Part shown: one piece after another, positions 8,288 through 17,009 of the stretch
Layout: every line of letters begins with the position of its first letter
Numbering within the stretch: the stretch's first letter is position 1
DNA from: Microbacterium mitrae
Lineage (GTDB): Bacteria > Actinomycetota > Actinomycetes > Actinomycetales > Microbacteriaceae
Direction: 5' to 3'
Length of the DNA: 64,000 nt
Assembly: GCF_008017445.1 (NCBI RefSeq)
Contig: NZ_VRSW01000001.1
Coordinates: 620,001 to 684,000 of the forward strand
Notes under the pieces: model-generated
Database searches by the model: none
Told to the model about the DNA's origin: nothing
Seen by the model: only the letters and a program-made list of their open reading frames with translations
Position numbers and translations under genes: made by a program

Positions 8288-9318
8288 ACGATGGCCTGCC
8301 TCGCTCCCGCGAGCGCGGGTTCGTTGCTGCTCCACCCCAACTGGGGTGCGACTTCGGTGGCAAACAGTTCGATGGAGCGCAGAATGTGCTCGTGCGGCGC
8401 ATCGACGGAGTGCACTTGGAACGCGATCTCGGTGGCGTGGCGGAGGGTCTCATCGGCTGCCAGCGACTCGGCAACCTCATCCGGGGTTCCGATGTGCGTG
8501 TCGGTGCCGCGAATGTAGTCATCCAGCGTGTCGCCGAGAATCTGTTGCCCTTGGCGACGGAACCCGGCCACCGCGCGGGGCAACCCCACCTCCGCAAACC
8601 GCAGTGCTTCGTCGCGACTGTCCGCGACGAAGACCGTGCGCGATGCCGTGACGCGCGGCGTGGTTCCGCTTGGCAATGCATCGCGATACTGCTCGATGAT
8701 AGGAACCTGAATCTCGGCTAGGGCAGCGGTGGACGCATCTGCCGGACGCGGTTGCGTGCGCGAGAGCAGCAAACCGTCGCCTGCGGCACCGGCGCGCGCT
8801 CCCCCAAATGCCGAGAACGTTGCCTGCCAGAGGCGCTCGTCGAGCTGGGGTGCAGGCGGATACAGCCGGTTGGAACCAGGCAGTTCGTCGCCACGATAAG
8901 CCGCGCGAAGCTCCGCGAGCTTCTCGTCGAAAACGGCCGCCTTGTTGGCCGGGTCTTGACCAAACGGGAGGAAGGACGATGGCGTGCCACCGCTGCCGAT
9001 ACCGACGTCAATGCGACCGCCGGTGAGCAGGTCGGCGACGGCCGAATCTTCGGCAACCTTCACCGAATCTTCCAGCGGCAGCGTGATGATGCCGGTGGCG
9101 AGACGAATCGTTGTGGTGTGCGCACCCACATGAGTGAGAAACACGAAGGGTGACGGCAGCCCGCCCTCCGCGGCGCGGAAGTGGTGTTGCGCCACCCATG
9201 CCCGGCCAATGCCGAATCGCTCGGCATGCTGGATTTGTTCGGTCGCCAAGGCGAAACGCTCTGCGGGAGTCGCGTCATCGAGTAGTCGCGTGAAGAACGC
9301 GAGGGTAGGTGCGGTCAT
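8284..9318 (-). CDS. luciferase-like flavin monooxygenase (KPN_01858 type)
   Basis: The 344-residue protein has the bacterial luciferase TIM-barrel pattern: an N-terminal strand TLAFFTRLL, WVAQHHF near 41-47, the HVGAHTTTIRLATGIITLPL block near 63-83 and DVGIGSGG near 104-111, which forms part of the F420/FMN phosphate site. These enzymes oxidise small organic substrates with reduced flavin and O2. Genes on both sides overlap it by four bases, so it is made together with the ABC importer and the two AhpD-fold proteins, and probably acts on the imported compound. The exact substrate is not known for the family. Confidence 0.88.
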   Translation of the reverse strand: MTAPTLAFFTRLLDDATPAERFALATEQIQHAERFGIGRAWVAQHHFRAAEGGLPSPFVFLTHVGAHTTTIRLATGIITLPLEDSVKVAEDSAVADLLTGGRIDVGIGSGGTPSSFLPFGQDPANKAAVFDEKLAELRAAYRGDELPGSNRLYPPAPQLDERLWQATFSAFGGARAGAAGDGLLLSRTQPRPADASTAALAEIQVPIIEQYRDALPSGTTPRVTASRTVFVADSRDEALRFAEVGLPRAVAGFRRQGQQILGDTLDDYIRGTDTHIGTPDEVAESLAADETLRHATEIAFQVHSVDAPHEHILRSIELFATEVAPQLGWSSNEPALAGARQAIV

Positions 9319-10946
9319 GCCAGTACCTCCGATCGAGAAGGAACGGCACCCAGCAGTTCCTTCGTGTAGTCATGAGTTGGTTGCGTAAAGATGGCCTCGG
9401 TGGTGCCCGATTCGACGATGCGGCCGCGCTGCATCACCGACACGGTGTGGCTAAGTGAGCGCACCACCGCGAGGTCGTGGGAAATGAAGAGATACGTCAG
9501 GGCGAGCTCGTGCTGCAGGCCGACGAGCAGCTCGAGGATGCGGGCCTGCACTGTCACATCCAGGGCAGAGACCGCCTCGTCAAGAACCAGCACTTCGGGG
9601 CTCGCGGCGAGTGCTCGCGCAATCGCCACCCGCTGACGCTGGCCGCCGGAGAGTTCTGCTGCCGTGCGGTTCAGCACGCTGGCCGGTAACGCCACTCGTT
9701 CGATCAGCTCGGCCGCGCGCGTGCGACGCTCTGAGCGCGTGCCGATGCCGAAGTTGTGCAGCGGCTCCGCCACGATGCTCTCAATGCGCTGACGCGGATC
9801 GAGCGATGAAAACGGGTTCTGGTACACGAGCTGCAGGGTGCGGCGGTAGTCTCGCAACTCTCGAGCAGAAAGCGCCGTCACCTCTCGTTCAGACACGATG
9901 GCCGTGCCGCTATCCGGACGCAAGAACCCCGAGATGATGCGTGCCGTCGTCGTCTTGCCGGAGCCAGACTCCCCCACGAGCGCATGCGTGGTTCCGCGCC
10001 GCACGGCGAAGGAGACGTCATCAACGGCGCGAAAATCGCTGGCGCCCCGCGTTGCGAAACTCTTCGTCAGCGCGGTCGCCTCAATCGCGTTCACCCTCTC
10101 GGCCGCGACAACCGCCGCCTCACGCAGATACAGCGGTGCCGGGATACGCCGGAACCCCTCCGCCGCGAGCGCAGGCGCATCGGCCAGCAGCTGGCGAGTG
10201 TAGGCATCCTGCGGGTTCTGCAGGATCGTGCGGGCAGCACCCGATTCGACCACACGTCCGCCGTTGAGCACGACGAGGTGGTCGGCGCGCGAAGCGGCCA
10301 CCGCGAGGTCGTGCGTAACCAGCAGCACGGCCGTTCCCTGCTCGGTGCGGAGCTCATCAATCAGGTCGAGAATGCGGCGGGCGACGGTGGCATCCAGCGC
10401 GCTGGTGGGCTCATCGGCGATCAACAGCCGCGGCCGCAGCGCCACCGCCGTAGCGATCAGCACGCGTTGGCGCATGCCGCCAGAGAGTTGGTGAGGGTAC
10501 TGTGCCGCCCGACGCACCGGGTCATCAATACCGACTCGTTCCAACAGCTCCAGGACCTTCGTACGAATCGTGCCGCGGTCACGCTCGCCGTGCAGCCGGA
10601 AGATCTCCCCCACCTGCGTGCCGATGGTTCGCACCGGGTCAAGCGAGGAGACCGGGTCTTGCGGAATCAACCCAATATGCGCGCCACGCACGGTGGCAAG
10701 CCGTCGCTGTGACCAACCGGAGATCTCTTGATCGCCTAGCGCAATGGTTCCGGCGTCGATACGCGCCCCCGCGGGCAGCAGACCAAGCACCGCCTGCGCC
10801 GTCGTGGTCTTGCCTGAGCCAGATTCGCCGACAAGCGCGGTGACCTCACCCTCGGCGATGCCCAGCGAGATGCCGTGCAACGCTTCGCGCCGAGCACGAT
10901 CGGCGGTGTAAGAAACGACCAGATCAGAAATGGTGAGAAGTGTCAT
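9315..10946 (-). CDS. double ATPase subunit of a peptide/nickel-type ABC importer
   Basis: About 543 residues carrying two complete ATPase domains, corresponding to fused DppD and DppF. Each half has Walker A GESGSGKTT (near 38 and 325), signature LSGGMRQR in the first and LSGGQRQR in the second, and Walker B with LIADEPTSALD and VLVLDEAVSALD. The second domain keeps D-E-A in place of D-E-P. Start ATG 10946 overlaps the permease stop as ATGA; the longer frame upstream is a shadow of the permease gene. The fused form implies one ATPase protein per transporter with the two permeases encoded upstream. Confidence 0.92.
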   Translation of the reverse strand: MTLLTISDLVVSYTADRARREALHGISLGIAEGEVTALVGESGSGKTTTAQAVLGLLPAGARIDAGTIALGDQEISGWSQRRLATVRGAHIGLIPQDPVSSLDPVRTIGTQVGEIFRLHGERDRGTIRTKVLELLERVGIDDPVRRAAQYPHQLSGGMRQRVLIATAVALRPRLLIADEPTSALDATVARRILDLIDELRTEQGTAVLLVTHDLAVAASRADHLVVLNGGRVVESGAARTILQNPQDAYTRQLLADAPALAAEGFRRIPAPLYLREAAVVAAERVNAIEATALTKSFATRGASDFRAVDDVSFAVRRGTTHALVGESGSGKTTTARIISGFLRPDSGTAIVSEREVTALSARELRDYRRTLQLVYQNPFSSLDPRQRIESIVAEPLHNFGIGTRSERRTRAAELIERVALPASVLNRTAAELSGGQRQRVAIARALAASPEVLVLDEAVSALDVTVQARILELLVGLQHELALTYLFISHDLAVVRSLSHTVSVMQRGRIVESGTTEAIFTQPTHDYTKELLGAVPSRSEVLA

Positions 10947-11848
10947 GGTGTCCTCCGGGCAAGGGCAGAGCTGAGCCGATTCGCGCTCACCACGACGGCG
11001 ACCACGATGAGACCGGGAAGGGTGGTCAGCCACCAGGCGGTGGCAACGTAGTTTCGACCCTCGGCGATGAGCAAGCCCCACTCCGGTGTTGGCGGCGGGG
11101 CGCCGTAACCGAGAAAGCCGAGGGTCGAAATCGCAAGGATCGCGGTACCGAATTGCAAAGCGGCCAGCGCGAACACCGAGGTGAGGGAGTTCGGAAGCAC
11201 GTGGCGAATCAGCACGTGCACCGTGGTTCCGCCGCTGCCATACGCGGCTTCGATGTAGTCGCTTGCACGCACCTTGACGACTTCGCTGCGTACCAGTCGC
11301 GCGAAGGCGGCAATCGATGCGACACCCACGGCGATCGCCGCGTTGACGGTGCCGAATCCGAGCAGGATGATGATCGACAGCGACAGCAGCAGCGACGGAA
11401 TCGACAACAGCACGTCGACGATGCGCATCACAATGTCATCGACGATGCCGCCCAGGGCGCCGGCAATCACCCCGAGGGTGGTGCCGACGACGAGGCCAAC
11501 AAGCACCGCGATAAGCGCGCCGGTCAGCGAGTGAACGGAACCATAGATCACGCGGGCGAGAAGGTCACGCCCGATCGAGTCGGTGCCGAAGGGGTGCGCA
11601 AGGCTCGGCGCCTGGAGCTTTTCGGCCGGAACGCCCGTCAGCGGGTCATAGCCCGTGAAAAGGCTCGGCACGAATGCCCAGGCGATGGCCACGGCCAACA
11701 CGATGATGGCGAGCACGAGCCCCACCGGAGCAACTCGGGAGCGGCGTTTGCGCGCCGCTTTTGGCGCCGCCGAGGGCTGCGTTCCTTCTGGTTGCTGAGG
11801 CTCGGTGGCGGGCGACGCAACAGGGGGCGTGGCGGTGACGGCGGTCAT
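10943..11848 (-). CDS. ABC importer permease, DppC type
   Basis: The 301-residue inner-membrane permease has a Pro/Ala-rich cytoplasmic N-terminus (1-38), one helix at about 43-63, then the five-helix permease core. The HPFGTDSIGRDLLARVIYG segment (about 87-105) is characteristic of DppC/OppC N-terminal subdomains, and the EAA loop motif that touches the ATPase is EAAYGSGGTTVHVLIRHVLPN. It overlaps both neighbours by four bases and pairs with the DppB-type permease. Confidence 0.92.
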   Translation of the reverse strand: MTAVTATPPVASPATEPQQPEGTQPSAAPKAARKRRSRVAPVGLVLAIIVLAVAIAWAFVPSLFTGYDPLTGVPAEKLQAPSLAHPFGTDSIGRDLLARVIYGSVHSLTGALIAVLVGLVVGTTLGVIAGALGGIVDDIVMRIVDVLLSIPSLLLSLSIIILLGFGTVNAAIAVGVASIAAFARLVRSEVVKVRASDYIEAAYGSGGTTVHVLIRHVLPNSLTSVFALAALQFGTAILAISTLGFLGYGAPPPTPEWGLLIAEGRNYVATAWWLTTLPGLIVVAVVVSANRLSSALARRTP

Positions 11849-12813
11849 ACCAGCGCCTCCTCTCGGGCAGGCGTGGTCTTGGCGCCGCGCTCGGTGCGCA
11901 ACCGCGGATCAAGCACCGGGAACACCAGGTCAACGATCAGATTGACGATCACGAACGTGGTCGCCGCGAGCAACACAATGCCCTGCAGCACCGGAATGTC
12001 TTGATTAGCGACGGCCTGCTCGGTGAGCCGGCCGATGCCGTTGCGGCCAAAAACGGTCTCCGTCACAACGGCGCCTCCGATCAGCTCGCCGAACAGGATT
12101 CCGGCGATCGTAATGGTCGGCAACAGCGCATTGCGCAGCACAGAGCGCGTGAGAACCCACGCCTCATTCGCGCCCTTCGCCCGAATGACCGTCACGAACG
12201 GCTGCAGCTTCACCTCGTCAATACTGCGCAGCAAGATTTGCGCGAGTGGCGCAGAAATCGGAACGGCGAGGGTAATGACGGGGAGGATGAGCGCCTGCAT
12301 GGGGTTGGCGCCAATGATGGGAACCCACCCAAGCCCAAACGAGAAGGTCTGGATGAGGAGGATTCCGACCCAGAACACCGGAACCGCCACCAGGAGCGCT
12401 GGCAACGAATGAAGCGCCGACCGCAGCCAGGCGAACGGGGCAAGCGTCGCCAGGAACGCGAGCCCAAATGCGAGCGTCACGGCGAGCAAGAAGCCCCACC
12501 CGGCAAGCGCAAGCGTCTCGGGAAGCGCCTCTCCGATCAGTCGCAACACGGGGGTTCCGTATTGCGTCGAGTGCCCGAAGTCACCGGTGAGGTAGCCACC
12601 CAGCGTGTGCAGGTACTGCTCCCACGCCGGAGTATCGGCGCCGTACGCGATACGAATCGACGCGATTTGATCGGCCGTCAGCCCCAGCTCGGGGTTCTCA
12701 TACTTGATGAGAATGGCGTCGCCCGGAAGCGACTGCAGCAGGAAGAACGTGGCCGTGAAGGCGGCGATCAGTACGATCGCCGCCTGCCCGACCCGTCTTG
12801 CGACGTAACGCAT
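11845..12813 (-). CDS. ABC importer permease, DppB type
   Basis: The 322-residue protein has an N-terminal helix (8-30), a periplasmic domain to about 95, and five further helices. The segment near 61-85 ending DFGHSTQYGTPV is the conserved DppB periplasmic pattern, and an EAA-like loop (ANEAWVLTRSVLRNALLPT) lies in the second half. Its ATG overlaps the TGA of the binding-protein gene by one base (TGATG), so translation is coupled. It forms the membrane channel with the DppC-type partner. Confidence 0.92.
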   Translation of the reverse strand: MRYVARRVGQAAIVLIAAFTATFFLLQSLPGDAILIKYENPELGLTADQIASIRIAYGADTPAWEQYLHTLGGYLTGDFGHSTQYGTPVLRLIGEALPETLALAGWGFLLAVTLAFGLAFLATLAPFAWLRSALHSLPALLVAVPVFWVGILLIQTFSFGLGWVPIIGANPMQALILPVITLAVPISAPLAQILLRSIDEVKLQPFVTVIRAKGANEAWVLTRSVLRNALLPTITIAGILFGELIGGAVVTETVFGRNGIGRLTEQAVANQDIPVLQGIVLLAATTFVIVNLIVDLVFPVLDPRLRTERGAKTTPAREEALV

Positions 12814-14447
12814 CAGTGCTCGCTCAGCCAGACGTCGTAGAAGCTGGGGCGGCCGACCGATTCGAAGCTGATGCCGTGCACGTAGGGTGCCGCGCCATAC
12901 ACCTGGGGCTCTTCGAACAGCGGGATCACGTAGGCCTGCTCAACGAGATACTCCTGAACGGCGGCGGTTGCCTCCGCGCGCTTGGTGTCGTCGGGCTCCG
13001 AGGCGACCACCTCAAGGAGGCGGTCAAGTTCGGCGTCATTCGACAGCAGGGTGTTGCGGTTCTTCGAGTGATACTGGCTCTTGATCACGTCGTAGTCGGC
13101 TCGACCGACCATCGAGTGGTATAGCGGGGTCTTCAGCGGATCCTTGATGTCTTGCGCGTAGGTTCCGGCATCTCCCGAGAGCACATTCAACTCAACGCCC
13201 ACCTGCTTCAACTGCTGCGACACCAGTTCGAGCGTCTGCTTCGACTGCGGCTGGGGCTTGGCTTCGTAGACGTCGAGGGAGAGCTTGACACCATCCTTCT
13301 CGCGAATTCCGTCGCCGCCCAGCACCCATCCGGCCTCATCGAGCAGTTCTGCGGCACGCTCCGGGTCGTACGCATAGTCGGCGCTGTGGTCGACGTATCC
13401 GAGCGCGGTCTGGCTGAGCGCAGACGTTGCCACCGGATAGTTCGCGGTGAAGACGGTGTCTACCACCTCCTGCGCATTGACCGCCGCGACCAGCGCCTGG
13501 CGCACGCGCAGGTCGCTGAGAAGCGGGTTGGTGAATCGCAGGCTGAGCGAGTTGTTGACGCCCCGCGTCTGCGGCGCGTACAGCGTGAATCCGCTCGATT
13601 CAACCCGGGCCTCATCAAACGCCTGCACGTAGCGGATGTAGTCGGCCTGGCCCGCCAGCAACGAACCGATGCGCACCGAATCTTCCGGCGTGATGAGCAG
13701 CTTCACCTCATCGAGGTAGGCGCGGCCATCGTGCTGCAGGCTTTCGGGCGCCCAGTCGTATTCCTCGCGGGCGGTGAGTGTGATTTCGGTGCCGAGCTTT
13801 TCATCCGAGATGACGAAGGGGCCGGCACCGATGATCTCGGTCGCGTTGCCCGCGCCGAGCTCTTCCAGCGTGCGATCCAGCGTCTCCGGGGAGAGCAACC
13901 CGGAGTTGTTGGTCGACGTTGCCTGCAAGAAGCCCGGCGCGGGAGCGGAGAAGCGGAACGTCACGGTGTCGGCGTCAACGACCTCGCTGGAGGCGTAGTT
14001 GTTGATCGCCTCCGAGACGGTGAGGCCCTTCTCCGGGTCACCGAGGCCGTAGACATCAAAGTTCTTCGCGACGGCCGCGGCGTCAAGCACGGTGCCGTCG
14101 GAGAAGGTCACGTCGTCACGCAGGTTGAAAGTGTACTCCGTCGCGTCGGCGTTTGCCGTCCAGTCGGTGGCAACCCACGGCTCGATTTCGAGCGTTTCTG
14201 GGTTCTGCCAGGTCAGGCGCGCAGCAATGTTGTTGATGAGCGCGCCGTTCGGGTAAAAGCCCGACTGCGGCGGGTACAGGTTGGTGTACGGCTGGTACTC
14301 AAGGTAAACCAGCGTTCCGCCCGTGACCGGATCGCCTGCTTCGCTGGTTCCGGCTCCCGGCGCGGGTGCCGAAGCGCACGACATCAGGGACAACGCTGTC
14401 GCGAACATGGCGGTACCGGCGATCGCGCGAATGGCGGTGCGGGGCAT
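12813..14447 (-). CDS. lipoprotein substrate-binding protein of the importer (KPN_01854 type)
   Basis: The 544-residue precursor has a signal peptide with lipobox LMSC, cysteine at residue 24, so it is lipid-anchored outside the membrane. The mature part is a family 5 extracellular binding protein (DppA/OppA fold), with the cluster-typical stretch YLEYQPYTNLYPPQSGFYPNG-like sequence after the linker. It captures a peptide-sized or similar ligand for the downstream permeases. An excellent ribosome site (AGGAGG, seven bases before the ATG) makes it the first and probably best translated gene of the operon. A 17-bp palindrome lies just upstream. The ligand is unknown, but the flavin monooxygenase suggests that it is oxidised after uptake. 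Confidence 0.9.
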   Translation of the reverse strand: MPRTAIRAIAGTAMFATALSLMSCASAPAPGAGTSEAGDPVTGGTLVYLEYQPYTNLYPPQSGFYPNGALINNIAARLTWQNPETLEIEPWVATDWTANADATEYTFNLRDDVTFSDGTVLDAAAVAKNFDVYGLGDPEKGLTVSEAINNYASSEVVDADTVTFRFSAPAPGFLQATSTNNSGLLSPETLDRTLEELGAGNATEIIGAGPFVISDEKLGTEITLTAREEYDWAPESLQHDGRAYLDEVKLLITPEDSVRIGSLLAGQADYIRYVQAFDEARVESSGFTLYAPQTRGVNNSLSLRFTNPLLSDLRVRQALVAAVNAQEVVDTVFTANYPVATSALSQTALGYVDHSADYAYDPERAAELLDEAGWVLGGDGIREKDGVKLSLDVYEAKPQPQSKQTLELVSQQLKQVGVELNVLSGDAGTYAQDIKDPLKTPLYHSMVGRADYDVIKSQYHSKNRNTLLSNDAELDRLLEVVASEPDDTKRAEATAAVQEYLVEQAYVIPLFEEPQVYGAAPYVHGISFESVGRPSFYDVWLSEH

Positions 14448-14467
14448 GAGGGTCCTCCTGTCGTGTT

Positions 14468-14484
14468 CTCGTGACTGTCACGAG
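14468..14484. promoter_or_regulatory. 17-bp perfect palindrome before the importer operon
   Basis: CTCGTGACTGTCACGAG is a perfect palindrome around a single central T, 20 bases upstream of the binding-protein ATG. Half-site-like GTGAC/GTCAC words recur through 14530-14600. It is a likely operator for a dimeric repressor or activator controlling the operon. No regulator gene is adjacent. Confidence 0.6.
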
Positions 14485-14593
14485 GATGTCCACGCTAGGA
14501 GCCGGTGGCGGGCGGTGAAACCGAAAAAGTCACGCGGTTTCACGTTGTGACACGGCGCGCAATGTGTCGTCACGCCGCGTCACAATCGCCCAG

Positions 14594-15445
14594 TCACACG
14601 CGTGTGCGGTTACCGTCGGCGGCGTCGCCCTCGACCACCCAACGCCCGCGCGCATACGACCACTGGCTCCAGCCACCCGCAAACAGCGCAATATCAAGGC
14701 CGATGAGCGACCCCGCGAAAATGGTGTGGGTGGCGGCAATTCCGGAGCCGCAGTATGCGATGGTCTGCGTTTGCGGACCGATCCCGTGCGCAGCGAACAG
14801 TCGGGAGATGACCTCGGGCGAGCGAAACCGCCCGGCGTCAAGGTGCGTCACCGTCGGGAGGTTTATGGCGCCCGGAATGTGCCCACTCACCCGTTCCACC
14901 GCAACGGGTGAGCCTCGATAACGCTCCGGTGCGCGCACGTCGAGCAGGATGGTTCCGGCCGTCGGCGGATCAACGCGATCGATGCCGACGATCGGTGCGG
15001 CAAGGGGTGTGAGCACGGCGTCACCGGGTGGGAGTTGCACGTCTCCCGTCTCAAGCGGCAGGCCGGCGCTGAGCCACCCGCGCAGTCCGCCATCGAGAAT
15101 CCGTACGTCGGCAACGCCCGAGTTGGCGAGTAAGAACCACGCCCTGGCCGCCGCGACCGACTGCAGGTCGTCGTAAATCACCACGATGTCATCTCGTCTG
15201 AGACCCCAGCGGCGCGCCGCCTGTTGCAGCCGGCGGTGGGTCGGCAGCGGATGCCGGCCCCACTGCGGATCGGGACCCTCGGCGAGCTCGGCCTCGAGAT
15301 CAACGTAGATCGCATCGGGAATGTGGCCGTCAAGGTAGGCGGGACGCCCCTCCGGCTCATCCAGACGCCACCGCACATCAAGCAGACAAACTCCGACGCC
15401 CGTTTGCCGCAGGGCCACGAGTTCGTCCGGAGTTATCAGCGTCAC
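14594..15445 (-). CDS. sseA: thiosulfate/3-mercaptopyruvate sulfurtransferase
   Basis: The 283-residue protein has two rhodanese domains. The N-terminal one (1-130) has lost its cysteine, and the C-terminal one carries the active-site loop CGSGIAAT with Cys at 232. The loop sequence starting C-G-S-G favours 3-mercaptopyruvate as donor over thiosulfate, where C-R-x-G is more common; this is an inference. It moves sulfane sulfur to cyanide or thiols in the cytoplasm. The gene is leftward, upstream of the importer operon, with 146 bases between its stop and that operon's ATG. Length is normal and it looks intact. Confidence 0.88.
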   Translation of the reverse strand: MTLITPDELVALRQTGVGVCLLDVRWRLDEPEGRPAYLDGHIPDAIYVDLEAELAEGPDPQWGRHPLPTHRRLQQAARRWGLRRDDIVVIYDDLQSVAAARAWFLLANSGVADVRILDGGLRGWLSAGLPLETGDVQLPPGDAVLTPLAAPIVGIDRVDPPTAGTILLDVRAPERYRGSPVAVERVSGHIPGAINLPTVTHLDAGRFRSPEVISRLFAAHGIGPQTQTIAYCGSGIAATHTIFAGSLIGLDIALFAGGWSQWSYARGRWVVEGDAADGNRTRV

Positions 15446-15590
15446 TCAATGATCGTCACCCCGGCTCGGTGGGCTGCCGGTATTGTGACGACACATGGCG
15501 CAACAGGGCGTCACATCGGTTGTCACGCCGGCGCGGCTTTCGCCGCCGGTGCGCCTCCCACGCCGGTGCGGCTTCCCCCTGATCGAGCGC

Positions 15591-15676
15591 CGTCATTTTG
15601 TCGTCACTGTTTGCCGAAACTCGCCCGCACCGCGCAAAAACCGACGACAAAATGAAAAACTGCCGACAAAATGACG
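15591..15676. repeat. inverted repeat with one left arm and two right arms
   Basis: CGTCATTTTGTCG at 15591-15603 is the exact reverse complement of CGACAAAATGACG at 15664-15676. The overlapping CATTTTGTCGTC (15594-15605) is also the exact reverse complement of GACGACAAAATG at 15643-15654. Two alternative hairpins are therefore possible. The AT-rich arms stand out in this GC-rich DNA. Confidence 0.8.
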
Positions 15677-15720
15677 ATGCGCAACACGGCAGGGCCGACC
15701 GCACGGCGGTGACGGCGGGC

Positions 15721-15785
15721 GCGGAACCAGGTGCTGGGGGGCTGGAAGGGGCGCGGAACCAGGTGCTGGGTTGCGGAACCAGGGG
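15721..15785. repeat. three direct copies of GCGGAACCAGG
   Basis: GCGGAACCAGGTGCTGGG occurs at 15721 and 15753 and GCGGAACCAGGGGGG at 15773. Spacing is 32 and 20 bases. All contain the window-wide GGAACC word in the same orientation. Confidence 0.85.
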
Positions 15786-15787
15786 GG

Positions 15788-16195
15788 CTACGGGGCTGAG
15801 GTGGGGGCCGGGTTGGCGTCGTCGTATTCGCGGCGCAGGTAGCCGGGAGCTTGCACCCGCCACGCTTCGATGACGAGTTCGCGGAGGTGGTCGCCGTCGA
15901 TACCCGCCATGCGAAACGCGACCTTTGGTTCCGACCACTTTGTGGTCTGCGGCAAGAACACCTCGGGTGCCATGTGCCGCAGCGCTCGCGCTTCGATTGC
16001 GTCGCCGATCTTGACGCCGAGCACCAATTCGCGGGCGATGATCTCGTTCAGTTCTTCGGCAATACTCGGATAGGGGCGGCACTCCCAGGCGAAGGGTTTG
16101 GAGCGCACAAACCATGAGACGCCTGACGCGGTGGCGCGTTCTTCGCTGCCGGGGAGTTCGGCCGCGATACGTCGCACGTCATCGAGGGTCGCCAT
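15788..16195 (-). CDS. MmcQ/YjbR family protein
   Basis: The 135-residue protein starts with MATLDDVRRIAAELPGSEE and has the YjbR fold signature: a short helix, then SWFVRSKPFAWECRP and the C-terminal LRELVIEAWRVQAPGYLRREY. The family resembles the DNA-binding C-terminal part of some regulators, but most members are uncharacterised. I start at ATG 16195; the longer frame upstream has no ribosome site and translates poorly. It stands alone. Confidence 0.75.
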   Translation of the reverse strand: MATLDDVRRIAAELPGSEERATASGVSWFVRSKPFAWECRPYPSIAEELNEIIARELVLGVKIGDAIEARALRHMAPEVFLPQTTKWSEPKVAFRMAGIDGDHLRELVIEAWRVQAPGYLRREYDDANPAPTSAP

Positions 16196-16338
16196 GATCT
16201 TGACCATACAAGTGGCCGTCGACACCCAACAAGTTGGCGTGTGCATTCAGGTCACTCATCACAAAGCGTGTGCGAATCGTGACCGGGCAAGCGGCATTCT
16301 CGGGCTTGTCGCGATGAGGGGTGCCGTAGCGTTGAAAG

Positions 16339-16941
16339 ATGATGCCCCGTCCCCTCGCTCGCCTCTACTGGTCGCTCTCACGATGGAAGCTGGTCACCCG
16401 ACCCGCGCCGGAGAGCCCGACCATTCTGCTGGGTGCGCCGCACACCTCAAACTGGGACTTCGTGCTCATGTTGGCGATTGCCGGGCGGCTGCGCATGGAT
16501 GTGCGCTGGCTCGGCAAAGACAGCCTGTTTCGCGGCTGGCGCGGGCCCATCATGCGCAAGCTCGGCGGCATCCCCGTTGACCGCAAGAATCCTGCCGGGC
16601 TCGTCGATGAGATCGTCTCGCGCATGAATTCTGGCGAGGTATTTAGCCTGGTCGTCACGCCGGACGGAACGCGTTCGGGACACACCTATTGGAAGAGCGG
16701 CTTCTACCGCATTGCCCGCGAAACGGGCCTCGCGGTCACGCTCGGCTACGTTGACCGCACCACCATGACGACGGGGCTCGGGCCGACGATCGAACTGACC
16801 GGCGATGTTTCTGCCGACATGGACAAGATCCGGGAGTTCTACGCCGACAAGGCGGGTCTGCGCCCAGAACATCGCGTCGAACCGCGTCTGCGCGAAGAGA
16901 ACGCCGCGGCCGCTGGAGCACCGGAAATCACGGGCGCGTAG
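16339..16941 (+). CDS. PlsC-like 1-acyl-glycerol-3-phosphate acyltransferase
   Basis: The 200-residue protein carries the acyltransferase motif HTSNWD (His 35, Asp 40), the H-x4-D catalytic pair, then GGIPVDRKN near 76-84 and a TPDGTRS block near 110-116. These are motifs I to III of lysophospholipid acyltransferases. It probably places an acyl chain on lysophosphatidate or a related lipid at the inner membrane, held by its basic N-terminus rather than a membrane helix. The frame begins with two ATG codons; the second is equally possible. The gene is monocistronic. Confidence 0.82.
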   Translation: MMPRPLARLYWSLSRWKLVTRPAPESPTILLGAPHTSNWDFVLMLAIAGRLRMDVRWLGKDSLFRGWRGPIMRKLGGIPVDRKNPAGLVDEIVSRMNSGEVFSLVVTPDGTRSGHTYWKSGFYRIARETGLAVTLGYVDRTTMTTGLGPTIELTGDVSADMDKIREFYADKAGLRPEHRVEPRLREENAAAAGAPEITGA

Positions 16942-17009
16942 CGCTTGGGCGCCACTGCGCGGACCCCCGGCACCGGCACCGCAGAGACGGAACCGGCTCT
17001 GACGCCGCG

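Larger units (their letters stand above)
15446..15787. other. gene-free stretch with inverted and direct repeats
   Basis: No reading frame with a ribosome site is visible. The stretch contains the CGTCATTTTGTCG inverted repeat set (15591-15676) and three direct copies of GCGGAACCAGG at 15721, 15753 and 15773, the first two continuing GTGCTGGG. The promoter of sseA must lie at its left edge. I see no RNA gene. Confidence 0.6.
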
